A stretch of 32,408 nucleotides of DNA from Gammaproteobacteria bacterium (GCA_903970465.1 CAJCIO010000194.1:1-32408); one strand, 5' to 3'; positions 17,518-25,656 are shown, counted from the stretch's first letter. Notes: generated by a model from the letters alone, not told the origin. Numbers and translations: made by a program.

Positions 17518-18249
17518 TTACTGCGCCTTTTTCTTCTTCGCGTGGCTGGTGCGCATCTTGATGTTGATCGCCTCCACTGCCAGCGAGAATGCCATCGCGA
17601 AGTAAACGTAGCCTTTGGGCACGTGGACATCGAACGATTCGGCAATCAGCACGGTTCCGACCACCAGCAGGAAAGAAAGTGCCAGCATTTTAAGCGACGG
17701 ATGTTTCTCGATGAAGTCACTGATGACTCCCGCGCACAGCATCATCACCAATACGGCGACCACGATGGCGGCGATCATCACCGGTACATGGGACACCATG
17801 CCCACCGCAGTGATCACCGAATCCAGGGAGAAGACGATGTCGATGATCGCGATCTGCACGATCGTGTAGAGAAAGTTGCCGCCCTTGCCGCCCGGCGTGT
17901 CGTCGCCCTCCTCTTCGCCTTCCATGCCTTGGTAGATCTCCTGAGAGCTCTTCCAGATCAGGAACAGGCCGCCGAAGAACAGGATCAGGTCGCGCCCGGA
18001 AATCCCCTGCCCGAAGACCACGAACAGGTCGGCGGTCAGACGCATTACCCAAGTGATCGACAGCAGCAAAAGGATCCGCGTGACCATGGCCAGCGCCAGC
18101 CCGAACAGGCGCGTGCGCTTTTGCATGTGCTTGGGCATGCGGCTGACCAGGATCGAGATCATGATGATGTTATCGATCCCGAGAACGATCTCGAGGGCGG
18201 TCAGGGTAAAAAAGGCAACCCAGATTTCCGGGTTGGTCAGCCATTCCAT
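17518..18249 (-). CDS. TerC-family integral membrane protein (putative metal exporter)
   Basis: 243 aa, about seven membrane helices. Conserved acidic motifs lie in helices: Glu20 and Asp26 in LEIVLGIDN, and Asp143 in VFSLDSVITAVG. A soluble Glu/Asp/Gly loop (about 107-124) and a Lys-rich C-terminal tail (KKKKAQ) are present. TerC/YoaE proteins are linked to manganese export or metal loading of secreted enzymes (family knowledge). No yybP-ykoY manganese riboswitch can be recognised in the 90-base spacer to the upstream citrate transporter gene; that spacer instead holds two palindromes. Confidence 0.85.
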   Translation of the reverse strand: MEWLTNPEIWVAFFTLTALEIVLGIDNIIMISILVSRMPKHMQKRTRLFGLALAMVTRILLLLSITWVMRLTADLFVVFGQGISGRDLILFFGGLFLIWKSSQEIYQGMEGEEEGDDTPGGKGGNFLYTIVQIAIIDIVFSLDSVITAVGMVSHVPVMIAAIVVAVLVMMLCAGVISDFIEKHPSLKMLALSFLLVVGTVLIAESFDVHVPKGYVYFAMAFSLAVEAINIKMRTSHAKKKKAQ

Positions 18250-18261
18250 GTCGTTTCCTTT

Positions 18262-18283
18262 GTAGTGAGGGGGCGTGCCCCCG
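18262..18283. repeat. Short REP-like palindrome
   Basis: GTGAGGGGGC-GT-GCCCCCGAC, a six-base perfect stem (18269-18274, 18277-18282) with the GTGAGGGGGC head of the REP family. It lies directly upstream of the TerC gene ribosome site. Confidence 0.55.
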
Positions 18284-18291
18284 ACGGATTT

Positions 18292-18318
18292 TAACTGGCC
18301 CGCGTTAAGGGCCAGTTA
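18292..18318 (-). terminator. Perfect hairpin after the citrate transporter gene
   Basis: TAACTGGCCC and GGGCCAGTTA form a perfect 10-base stem around a seven-base loop, 22 bases past the transporter stop. No T-run follows on either strand, so it may be a stability or rho-dependent element rather than an intrinsic terminator. Confidence 0.5.
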
Positions 18319-18339
18319 CCTGCCGTGGGTAAATGATAG

Positions 18340-19647
18340 TTATAGACTGCCGACCACCGGGAACACACCCATCACCAGTGCGCCGAGCAGGATCACCAGG
18401 CACACCAGCACTGCCCATTTGAGGGTGAAGCGCTGATGATCGCCGAATTCGATGCCCGCCAATGCCACCAGCAGGTAGGTCGAAGGCACCAGAGGGCTGA
18501 GCAAGTGCACCGGCTGCCCCACGATTGATGCCCGCGCCATCTCCACCGGGCTGATGCCGTAATGCGCGGCGGCCTCGGCCAGCACCGGCAGGACGCCATA
18601 GTAGAAAGCGTCGTTGGACATGAAGAACGTGAACGGCATGCTCACCAGCGCGGTGATCACTGCCAGATAAGGCCCCAGCGCATCCGGAATCACCGCCAGC
18701 AGGCTTTTCGACATCGCGTCGACCATGCCGGTGCCCGACAGGATGCCGGTAAAGATACCCGCCGCGAAAATCAGCCCGACCACCGCCAGGACGCTGCCGG
18801 CGTGGGCGGCGATGCGCTCCTTCTGATGCTCCAGGTTCGGGTAGTTGACGATCATCGCGATACTGAAGGCGATCATGAACAGCACTGGCAGCGGCAGCAG
18901 GCCTTTGATCAGCGCCACCATCAGCACCAGAGTGAGCAGGCCGTTGAACCAGATCAGCTTGGGCCGACGTGCCTCGGGGAATTGCGACACGCTGATTTCG
19001 CTGTGGTCGACTTCATCGCCAGGCAGGTGCAGCTCTCCCAGGCGCGCGCGTTCACGCTTGCCATAGAAGTACGCGATGGCCAGCAAGGCGACAACGCCGC
19101 AGGCCATGGCCGGAATCATCGGCACGAAGATGTCTGAAGGGTCTACATGCAGCGCACTGGCTGCACGGGCCGTCGGGCCACCCCAAGGGGTCATGTTCAT
19201 GATCCCGCCCGCGAGGATGATCAGCCCGGCCATGATCCGTGGGCTCATGCCGATACGGCTGTACAGCGGCAACAGGGCGGCGACGCAGATCATGTAAGTC
19301 GTAGCGCCGTCACCGTCCAGCGATACCACCAGGGCCAGCACGGCGGTGCCGACCGAGACCTTCAGCGGGTCGCCCTTGACCAGCTTGAGGATCTTGCGCA
19401 CGGCCGGGTCGAACAGCCCGGAGTCGATCATCAGGGCGAAGTAGAGAATGGCGAACATCAGCATGACGCCGGTGGGCGCCAGTTTGGTGATGCCTTCCAG
19501 CATCATCGGGCCGATCTTCGGCCCGAAGCCACCGAACAGTGCGAACAGGATCGGGACGATGATCAGGGCGATCAGCGCAGACAAGCGCTTGGTCATGATC
19601 AGGAACATGAAAGCGATGACCATGGCAAAGCCAAGGAAAGTCAGCAT
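18340..19647 (-). CDS. citA: CitMHS-family citrate:proton (metal-citrate) symporter
   Basis: 435 aa, about 11-12 membrane helices. Family signatures are the GDGATTYMICVAALLPLYSR segment (about 112-131), NMTPWGGPTARAA (about 151-163) and, in the second half, the FFMSNDAFYYGVLPVLAEAA region (about 342-361). It imports citrate, usually complexed with Mg2+ or Ca2+ (family knowledge). The P. aeruginosa homologue is PA5476, annotated citA, close to gltP. The ATG has a GGAG ribosome site. A TctDE-type regulator is not present here, so control is unclear. The 366-base upstream region contains a REP palindrome. Confidence 0.88.
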   Translation of the reverse strand: MLTFLGFAMVIAFMFLIMTKRLSALIALIIVPILFALFGGFGPKIGPMMLEGITKLAPTGVMLMFAILYFALMIDSGLFDPAVRKILKLVKGDPLKVSVGTAVLALVVSLDGDGATTYMICVAALLPLYSRIGMSPRIMAGLIILAGGIMNMTPWGGPTARAASALHVDPSDIFVPMIPAMACGVVALLAIAYFYGKRERARLGELHLPGDEVDHSEISVSQFPEARRPKLIWFNGLLTLVLMVALIKGLLPLPVLFMIAFSIAMIVNYPNLEHQKERIAAHAGSVLAVVGLIFAAGIFTGILSGTGMVDAMSKSLLAVIPDALGPYLAVITALVSMPFTFFMSNDAFYYGVLPVLAEAAAHYGISPVEMARASIVGQPVHLLSPLVPSTYLLVALAGIEFGDHQRFTLKWAVLVCLVILLGALVMGVFPVVGSL

Positions 19648-20013
19648 AGGGATACTCCAGGCGTAGCGCGGCTAGGGAAGGACGAACCGGATGGGGTCAG
19701 TACTGGGCGGCGGGGGCTGGAAGTATCGGAGGCGTAGCGAAGGCGGTTGTGCACGTCATTCAGGATCACCAATTGTTGTTGTCATAGGGCTGCACGCGGG
19801 CGTGCGAACCAGCCGGTCTGTTGCCGGGGTTGTGGTGATAGTAAGGGGCGAAGCTTTCAGGGAGCTTTCGAGGGTTCAATTCGATGTAACGGTTGTCCCT
19901 GCGGTGAGGGGGCTTGCTCCCGAGGGGCCGTTACTGACTACAGTGCTTGGAAGACCGGCCTCCCGAGAGCAAGCCGCCTCACCACAGGGATATTCCCGCC
20001 CTTGGTGTCGAGT
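19648..20013. other. 366-base intergenic region upstream of citA
   Basis: No gene. It contains the citA leader and a large REP-like palindrome (19896-19990) that also lies just beyond the stop of the DUF4105 gene. No promoter hexamers could be assigned with confidence. Confidence 0.6.
19896..19990. repeat. REP-like palindrome pair
   Basis: 24-base arms (19896-19919 and 19967-19990) are inverted copies with 22 matches. The arms carry the GTGAGGGGGCTTGCTC core of the family also seen at 9694 and 22713. It lies downstream of the stop at 20014 on one strand and upstream of citA on the same strand. Confidence 0.8.
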
Positions 20014-21972
20014 TTAAAGCTCCAACCCACCAGCCGCCTTGTGCAACGCCCGCAGGTGCTCGCCGATCTGCTTGAGGTTGTCCTCGTTGGCGGTGATCTC
20101 GGCTTGGCGCTCAGGGGTTAGCAGCGTGCGCACTTCCTTGTCGAGATCGACGCTCAGGCTCAACAGCTGCGCCTGGCGCTGCTTGCTCTCGGACTGCAGG
20201 CGCTGCATCTCCGGCCCTTGCGGCAGGCCGTAGCCGTCGGCCCCCAGCAGCTCCGCCGGGCGGCTGAGGAAACCGCTGTTGGCGAGGATCTGCTGCAGCG
20301 TTTTGTTGGCGCTGTCCATGCCGCCATTCTTGAGATCGCGGGCGCCGAGGTACTTCTGCTTGACCTCATCCTGAGCCAGCAGCAATTGGCGTCGATAGCT
20401 GGCCTGTTCGAGCAACAGCAAGGCGGCACTGGTGCGCAGGTCGGCCTTGGCGAACCACGCGCGGCGGTCCGCGGCGGATTGTTCGAGCCAGCCTTCGACC
20501 GTGGTCTGGGGAATGTCCAAGTGCTGCTTGAGCACCTTGAACATGGCGGCGTAGCGATCCCGGTAGGAGTCGAAGCGGTAGCCGCGGCGCAGCGCCTCCT
20601 TGGGGTCTTCGAGCACGCTGCCATCGGCCATGCCGCGGCCTTCGAGTACCTGCAGCAAGCCGTTGGGGACGATGCTGTCGAGGTCGCCGAGCTTGGGATT
20701 GCCGGTGCCGCTGCGCAGCAGCTTGAGGTTCTCTACCGCGCAGTTGTTCGAGACGAAATAGTAGTTGCCGTCGTAGCTCCAGTGCATCTCGGCAGCGTGG
20801 CGCACCAAGGATTCGATTTCGCGGCGGGTCAGCTTCAGCGGCACCGAGGCCAGGCTGCGCAGTTCGGTCTTGGTGTATTCGTCGATCACCTGGGACAACG
20901 GCAGCACGAACAGCCGCGACGGGTACTGGCCCATCAGCCCGCCCCATGTAGAGAGTTGCACGTCGTTGACGAATGCCCGATAGGACAACACCAGGCTTTG
21001 GTCCAGATCGAGGCGGCAGTCCGGGCCCCGCGGACGCCCTGGAGCGCAGATCACCAGACGCAACATGCTGTGGCCCCAGCGGCTGACCCAGTTCTGATTG
21101 GCTTCGGCCAACAGGTAGTCGACCTCGTAGACGCGCTCGGGGTCAATGTGGCCCAGTGGCTCCTTGGCGAAGTCGCTGCCGGCATTGAGGTACGGCAGGC
21201 TCTTCTCGCAGGCGTCCTGATGGGCAGGTGCCCAGCCGAAATGATCGCGCAGGTATTCGAACAGCGCCGGGCGGCGGCAGGCGTAACTCGGGTCGAGGAG
21301 GAAATACTCCATGTTGACCGCGATGAATTCCTTCGGGCTGCTGGCTTCGTAAAGGTCGGGGCTGCGGGCCACCTGATGATTCTGGATTTCTCGTTCCCCG
21401 CGGCGGCCCACGTACTGTGGCCAGCCGGCCAGGTCGAGCAGGCGCGGATCGTCGCTCAGCGTGAAGCGCCGGGCCGTTTCGCCACGGCATTCGCTCGGCA
21501 GACCGACCTCGCCGAGGCTGGCGTTGCGCCGCGCACAGCGGCTGATCAGCAGGCGCTGATCCGGTGCCCACAGGCGGGCGCGATCGTAGATATGGGTGAG
21601 TTCGTGCAACACCGTGGCCAGCAGTTCTGCGCGCACAGTGCCGTGGGGCCGGCCGGTCTGCTCGGTGGCGGCACTGCCATCGGTGAGGCTGGCCAACTGG
21701 CGAATATTGAGGTCGAGGCTGGACACCGGCGACGCCTGTCCATAGGCGTCGTCAGGCATGTGGTCGGTCCAGCCGACCGTGATGCGTCGATCCAGGCGTT
21801 CGATAAAGCTCGGCGGCAGCGCGTGCATGGCGTCGTCAAGCAGGGTCTGGGTGGCCTGCACCTGTGCCGGCGTCAGACCCTGCGTTTGCAGATCAAGCTG
21901 CAGGGCGGCGACGGCGGTATGGCACGACAGCAACAGGGTGCAGGCCGTCAACCAGGCCCATAGGCGCCTCAC
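20014..21972 (-). CDS. Large periplasmic DUF4105 (Lnb-type) protein with HExxH motif
   Basis: 652 aa with a signal peptide (1-22, ending AVA). The N-terminal region (about 25-270, DUF7844-type) contains HELTH (His123, Glu124, His127), with downstream EFIAVNMEY (Glu215, Glu222) that could supply the third zinc ligand. The middle region (about 275-460) is DUF4105, with SRWGHSMLRL (His301) and SNNCAVENL (Cys411). That His-then-Cys order recalls circularly permuted papain-like hydrolases (inference). The C-terminal region (about 480-650) is helical. The start is GTG, overlapping the previous DUF2388 stop as GTGA without its own ribosome site, so translation is coupled. Function unknown; the domain mix suggests peptide or cell-wall processing in the periplasm. 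Confidence 0.85.
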   Translation of the reverse strand: MRRLWAWLTACTLLLSCHTAVAALQLDLQTQGLTPAQVQATQTLLDDAMHALPPSFIERLDRRITVGWTDHMPDDAYGQASPVSSLDLNIRQLASLTDGSAATEQTGRPHGTVRAELLATVLHELTHIYDRARLWAPDQRLLISRCARRNASLGEVGLPSECRGETARRFTLSDDPRLLDLAGWPQYVGRRGEREIQNHQVARSPDLYEASSPKEFIAVNMEYFLLDPSYACRRPALFEYLRDHFGWAPAHQDACEKSLPYLNAGSDFAKEPLGHIDPERVYEVDYLLAEANQNWVSRWGHSMLRLVICAPGRPRGPDCRLDLDQSLVLSYRAFVNDVQLSTWGGLMGQYPSRLFVLPLSQVIDEYTKTELRSLASVPLKLTRREIESLVRHAAEMHWSYDGNYYFVSNNCAVENLKLLRSGTGNPKLGDLDSIVPNGLLQVLEGRGMADGSVLEDPKEALRRGYRFDSYRDRYAAMFKVLKQHLDIPQTTVEGWLEQSAADRRAWFAKADLRTSAALLLLEQASYRRQLLLAQDEVKQKYLGARDLKNGGMDSANKTLQQILANSGFLSRPAELLGADGYGLPQGPEMQRLQSESKQRQAQLLSLSVDLDKEVRTLLTPERQAEITANEDNLKQIGEHLRALHKAAGGLEL

Positions 21973-22289
21973 AGCGCGAGGATGGCTTCGGCGAGGTCCT
22001 GGTCGCTGGCATTGCGGGCTTCAGGCACGGCGTTGCGCACGGCCACGAAGGCGGCTTCGAGTTGGGCGCCACGGATATCGCCATTGCTGCCAACGTAGCT
22101 GGCGGCATCATCCTTGGCTTCGCGGACGATTTTCGAGTCGCGGATCGAGGTGGTGGTGTCGGAGGTGAAGTTGATACTGCGACGCGAAGCATTGACGATG
22201 ATGTTGCTGGTGGCGACGAGAGTGTGCGCTTGGGCCATGTCGGCCACGCACAGCAGGCCAAGAGTGACGGCGATCAGCGAGTTACGCAT
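21969..22289 (-). CDS. DUF2388 small exported protein, copy 3
   Basis: 106 aa with a signal peptide (1-21, ending AQA). It shares the family core D-x-KIV-x-x-A-[RK]-x-DAA-x-[FY]-V, then G-x-[IV]-RG-x-x-LE-x-A, and the C-terminal D-x-x-LA-x-AI, with copies 1 and 2. The stop overlaps the GTG start of the DUF4105 gene, so the two are made together. A CGGAG ribosome site precedes the ATG. No function is known; the family looks largely confined to Pseudomonas and relatives (recollection, not searched). Confidence 0.85.
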   Translation of the reverse strand: MRNSLIAVTLGLLCVADMAQAHTLVATSNIIVNASRRSINFTSDTTTSIRDSKIVREAKDDAASYVGSNGDIRGAQLEAAFVAVRNAVPEARNASDQDLAEAILAL

Positions 22290-22321
22290 TGAGGTGCTCC
22301 GGATACAGATTGAGAAAGTGG

Positions 22322-22615
22322 CTATTGGACGAGAATTGCCTGCGCCAGTTCAAGATCACTCGCATGAAGTTTTGCGCTTCGTGTACGCAGGTAGTCCAGA
22401 GCCGACTCCAATTGTACCCCGCGCACCGCGCCATCGGTGGCGACAAATGCGGCCGCATCGTCGCGGGCATGCGCGACGATCTTGCGATCGAACGGCGCCG
22501 TGGTTACCTGGCTAGTGGCATAGCCAGTCATGACCACGCCTTGAGTCGTGGTGTCGAAGGCCATTGCCGAGGTGTTCCAGGCACAGAGCAGGCAGAGCGG
22601 GAGCAGATAACGCAT
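22322..22615 (-). CDS. DUF2388 small exported protein, copy 2
   Basis: 97 aa from the ATG at 22615, chosen because it gives a signal peptide (1-19, ending AMA). The frame is open further upstream but with no signal-like start. It has the same DRKIV ... AR-DDAA ... VRGVQLESA core as its neighbours but a shorter, different region before it. It lies 32 bases upstream of copy 3 on the same strand and is probably cotranscribed. Its ribosome site is weak (CCGAGA). Confidence 0.82.
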   Translation of the reverse strand: MRYLLPLCLLCAWNTSAMAFDTTTQGVVMTGYATSQVTTAPFDRKIVAHARDDAAAFVATDGAVRGVQLESALDYLRTRSAKLHASDLELAQAILVQ

Positions 22616-22712
22616 GAGTCTCGGTATGTCGTTGAAGTCCATACAGGCTAGCGTAAAGGGCGGTTTGAGGGCCAGCGCAGAGCGGTGTATGGCAAAAGAT
22701 TCATCTACCTCT

Positions 22713-22799
22713 TGTAACGAGCGGGCTTGCCGCCGATTCGGCATGTCAGCAATGCAAAACTTGCGAGACTGTTTTCCGGGGGCAAGCCTCCTCGCTACA
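22713..22799. repeat. REP-like palindrome between DUF2388 copies 1 and 2
   Basis: Arms 22713-22731 (TGTAACGAGCGGGCTTGCC) and 22781-22799 match as inverted copies in 16 of 19 positions. It fills most of the 200-base spacer between the first two paralogues and may limit read-through or stabilise the copy 1 message. Confidence 0.75.
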
Positions 22800-22815
22800 G
22801 ATTCGTCGCTGGCAA

Positions 22816-23133
22816 TCAGATCGCCATGATCGCCTCGGCCAATTGCGCATCGGTGGCCTTCAGCCGTGGCTGTTCAGTACGGATGTACGCCAAGGCGCTT
22901 TCCAGCCGTACGCCACGGATATCACCTTGGGAGGCGACGAAGCTGGCAGCGTCTTCGCGGGCTTCACGGACAATCTTCTTGTCGCGCAACGAAGAGGACA
23001 GGTCTGTAGTGGTATCAGACGAAGCTTTCAGTCCACGCACGATGGAGTCGGTGGTGACGACAAAGCTGGACGCACTGGCCGCCAAGGGCAATGCCAGCAG
23101 CAGGGCAACGCCGAGCAGTCGGGAACGGAACAT
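22816..23133 (-). CDS. DUF2388 small exported protein, copy 1
   Basis: 105 aa with a signal peptide (1-21, ending ASA). Core: DKKIVREAREDAASFV ... GDIRGVRLESAL, with the C-terminal TDAQLAEAIMAI. It is closest to copy 3 over the TTT...KIVREA..DAAS segment, which suggests tandem duplication. It has the best ribosome site of the three (AGGAGA). It is first in transcription order, separated from copy 2 by a REP-containing spacer, so it may be transcribed alone or at a higher level. Confidence 0.86.
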   Translation of the reverse strand: MFRSRLLGVALLLALPLAASASSFVVTTDSIVRGLKASSDTTTDLSSSLRDKKIVREAREDAASFVASQGDIRGVRLESALAYIRTEQPRLKATDAQLAEAIMAI

Positions 23134-23416
23134 GTTGGTTCTCCTGGATCGATAGCGATATGAGAGAGAACTGCCCTGGGCAGCTCTGGCACTGTTCTAT
23201 TAGAGCCGTTGCGGCAAGCCAATACCAGCGCTGCCTGCTGCGGTGCGCCTGATCGCGCCCGACGGGCTTTGCCAACTCGGCCAATTGATCGGCTGAGGTG
23301 TAATGAAGCAGCTATGAAAGGGTGGAATTGTACTGGTTCAATTTACAGAATATGAAAACTGTATATGTTTTTCACTGTTCGCGATGGCCCGTCTAACACT
23401 TTGATGCAAGAGACGA

Positions 23417-23434
23417 TTTTTCGCCGGCGAAAAA
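23417..23434. repeat. 18-base perfect palindrome
   Basis: TTTTTCGCCGGCGAAAAA abuts and partly overlaps the T-run side of the DUF1127 terminator. On either strand it gives a short G/C stem with a following T-run, so it could act as a back-up or bidirectional terminator. Confidence 0.6.
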
Positions 23435-23462
23435 AAACCGCCTGCAGTTGCCTGCGGCGGTT
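23430..23462 (-). terminator. Rho-independent terminator of the DUF1127 gene
   Basis: Read on the minus strand: AACCGCC plus GCAG pairs with CTGC plus GGCGGTT, with one bulged A and a GCAA loop, followed by eight T. It lies 57 bases past the DUF1127 stop. Confidence 0.9.
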
Positions 23463-23518
23463 TCTCGGAATTTGGGGTGCTGGGGTGGGACACGTAGTCC
23501 TGGGCCAGCGGGTGTTGC

Positions 23519-23734
23519 TTAACGCCAGAAAGGCTTGCTCAGCTCTTCGGAACGTTGTGCTTCGCTGATACCGGCATCGGCCAGCAAGCGAGTATCCAGA
23601 CGGGCCAATTGGTGGCGGCTGGCGATACGGCGTTGCCACAGCATCAGGTTGGCGAGTACGCGCAAAGGAGCAGAAGTCGAAGCGGTTGCAGTGCTGGATT
23701 TGAAGAGCAGGTCGGAACTTACGGTGCGTTCCAT
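23519..23734 (-). CDS. DUF1127 small protein
   Basis: 71 aa, starting MERTVSSDLL and ending EELSKPFWR. The DUF1127 core is LMLWQRRIASRHQLARLDTRLLADAGIS (residues about 31-58), an Arg-rich amphipathic segment followed by the conserved L-x-D-[IA]-G-[IL] turn. In other bacteria such small proteins affect phosphate/carbon metabolism or bind RNA; the role here is unknown. The start at 23734 is set by a GGAAGGA ribosome site eight bases upstream; the ATG at 23743 would overlap that site. The long upstream region carries repeated ACAGT elements. Confidence 0.88.
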   Translation of the reverse strand: MERTVSSDLLFKSSTATASTSAPLRVLANLMLWQRRIASRHQLARLDTRLLADAGISEAQRSEELSKPFWR

Positions 23735-24053
23735 GGTGTACATCCTTCCGCTTGTGGCGGGTTCAGTCAGTGGTTTGTCTGGGAGTAATGATCCTCCTGC
23801 GCAGGCGTTCTCCCAAGGCACAGTTCAACTGTATTGTGAGGGCTCAGTTAACTGTTTTAGGGGACTGTTTTGATCGAAATTGAAGCAACTGTATGGGTCC
23901 GCACCGAAAAAGTGCTCGGCAAGTGAATTTGGCTGTTTTTTGATCGATAAACAGGGATAAAGAACAGGTACAGTAGTACAGTTTTTGAATAAAGGTGGTG
24001 ACGGGGAAGGCGGACTGATACAGATGTGCGCAATCAGTCCACCAACTGTTCGA
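23735..24053. promoter_or_regulatory. DUF1127 upstream region with clustered ACAGT/ACTGT elements
   Basis: 319 bases without a gene. ACAGTTCAACTGT (23820-23832) is a perfect 13-base palindrome; CAGTTAACTG (23845-23854) is a second; ACTGTTTTGATCGA (23864-23877) recurs as CTGTTTTTTGATCGA (23933-23947); AACTGT lies at 23888; GTACAGTAGTACAG (23968-23981) is a direct repeat. Such clusters suggest cooperative binding of one regulator. MocR/GntR-type proteins are candidates because several bind ACTGTAC-like repeats, but no such gene is in the window. Confidence 0.5.
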
Positions 24054-25547
24054 TCAGCTCGCCAGCATCCGTCCGGTTTCTTCGAGATTGATGTGCCAAG
24101 CCAGTGCATCACGCAGGATGTGGGGGGTATGGCCGCCCATTCCGCAGGCCTTGTTGAAGTACTCGCTGAGCGCCTGGCGGAAGTCCGGGTGCACACAGTT
24201 GTCGATGATCACCCGTGCACGCTCCCGTGGCGCCAGGCCACGCAGATCAGCAAGGCCCTGCTCAGTGACGAGGATATCGACATCGTGCTCGGTGTGGTCG
24301 ACATGGCTGACCATGGGCACCACGCTGGAGATGGCGCCGCCCTTGGCGATTGACTTGGTGACGAAGATCGCCAGGTGCGCGTTTCGGGCAAAGTCGCCTG
24401 AGCCGCCGATACCGTTCATCATCCGCGTACCGCACACGTGGGTGGAGTTGACGTTGCCGTACAGATCGAATTCCAGCGCCGTGTTGATTCCGATGATCCC
24501 CAGTCGGCGAATCACCTCCGGATGGTTGGAGATTTCCTGTGGGCGCAGCACCAGCCGCGACTTGTAGCGGTTGAAGTCGGCGAACACCTCTTCATGCTTG
24601 CGCGCTGACAGGGTCATGGAGCTGCCTGAGGCGAAGGCCAGCTTGCCAGCGTCGAACAGATCGAAGGTAGAGTCCTGCAGTACTTCGGAATACATGGTCA
24701 TGTCGGTGAACGGCGAGTCGATCAAGCCGTGCATCACCGCGTTGGCGATGGTGCCGATGCCGGCCTGCAGAGGCATCAGGCTGTTGGTCAGGCGGTCTTC
24801 GCGTACTTCGTTCTTGAAGAACTCCACCAGGTGGTTGGCGATCGCCTTGGTGTCGTCGTCCGGTGGCAGTACGGTAGACGGTGAGTCAGGCTGGTTGCTG
24901 ATGACAATGCCGGCGATCTTCGCCGGGTCGATCTGTACGGCGATGTTGCCGATGCGCGTGTCGGCCTTGAGCACCGGGATGGGCAGGCGTGTCGGGCGAT
25001 AGCTGGGGATATAGATGTCGTGCAGGCCCTCGAGCTCCAGCGGCTGCGACAGGTTTATCTCGACGATCACCTGCTTGGCGAGGATGGCGAAGCTGGCGGA
25101 GTTGCCCACCGAAGTGCTGAGTACCAAGTGACCCTCTTCGGTGATGGCGACGCATTCGATCACCGCCAGGTCGACGGCCTTGATCTGCCGATTGCGCAGT
25201 TGCTCGACGGTGTCCGAGAGGTGCTGGTCAATAAACATCACGCTGCCGTCGTTGATGGCCTTGCGCAAGGTGCTGTCGACCTGGAACGGCATGCGCCGCG
25301 CCAGCACGCCGGCCTCGGTCAGTTGCTTGTCCAGGTCGTTGCCCAGGCTGGCGCCGGTCATCAGGCTGATCTTCAGCGGTGTCACGCGGGCGCGCTCGGC
25401 CAGGGCGGCAGGTACGGCCTTGGCCTCACCGGCACGGGTGAAACCGCTCATGCCGACGGTCATGCCATCTTCTATTAGGGCAGCAGCTTGTGCCGCAGTC
25501 ATCACCTTGCTGTGCAAGGAGTCCAGGCGGATACGATCACGGTGCAT
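24054..25547 (-). CDS. Acetyl-CoA hydrolase/transferase family, probable succinate:acetate CoA-transferase
   Basis: Moves CoA between acyl-CoA and a carboxylic acid such as acetate, succinate or propionate. 497 aa from the ATG at 25547; the longer frame upstream lacks similarity. Family marks: QAGIGTIANA (261-270), YSEVLQDS with the probable catalytic Glu288, INTALEFDLYGNVNS (about 354-368) and GGSGDFARNA (381-390). These fit the AarC / succinyl-CoA:acetate CoA-transferase group (P. aeruginosa PA5445 type). It sits downstream of the transhydrogenase operon, separated by the operon's terminator, so it probably has its own promoter. Substrate is inferred, not shown. Confidence 0.87.
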   Translation of the reverse strand: MHRDRIRLDSLHSKVMTAAQAAALIEDGMTVGMSGFTRAGEAKAVPAALAERARVTPLKISLMTGASLGNDLDKQLTEAGVLARRMPFQVDSTLRKAINDGSVMFIDQHLSDTVEQLRNRQIKAVDLAVIECVAITEEGHLVLSTSVGNSASFAILAKQVIVEINLSQPLELEGLHDIYIPSYRPTRLPIPVLKADTRIGNIAVQIDPAKIAGIVISNQPDSPSTVLPPDDDTKAIANHLVEFFKNEVREDRLTNSLMPLQAGIGTIANAVMHGLIDSPFTDMTMYSEVLQDSTFDLFDAGKLAFASGSSMTLSARKHEEVFADFNRYKSRLVLRPQEISNHPEVIRRLGIIGINTALEFDLYGNVNSTHVCGTRMMNGIGGSGDFARNAHLAIFVTKSIAKGGAISSVVPMVSHVDHTEHDVDILVTEQGLADLRGLAPRERARVIIDNCVHPDFRQALSEYFNKACGMGGHTPHILRDALAWHINLEETGRMLAS

Positions 25548-25656
25548 GATTATTATCTCGGCTTCACGGGGCAAAGTGCGCAGTCTATTGAAAGCCAAGC
25601 TGCATGGCGCCGCGACCATGGTCGAAGTTGGGGTAAAACACTGTTACCGAAAGTGC

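Larger units (their letters stand above)
23134..23518. other. 385-base region upstream of DUF2388 copy 1
   Basis: No gene. It contains the copy 1 leader and presumed promoter, an AT-rich block (about 23330-23375) with an ACAG/CTGT inverted pair, a perfect palindrome (23417-23434) and the terminator of the DUF1127 gene. The AT-rich block is the likeliest promoter area for copy 1, but hexamers are not clear. Confidence 0.55.

Noticed and set aside
18250..18339. yybP-ykoY manganese riboswitch before the TerC gene
   Set aside because: The spacer is only 90 bases and lacks the conserved loop sequences of that riboswitch; two simple palindromes occupy it.
20218..21963. 581-codon open frame antisense to the DUF4105 gene
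   Set aside because: No recognisable domain, shadow-like composition, and complete overlap with a gene that has a signal peptide and conserved motifs.
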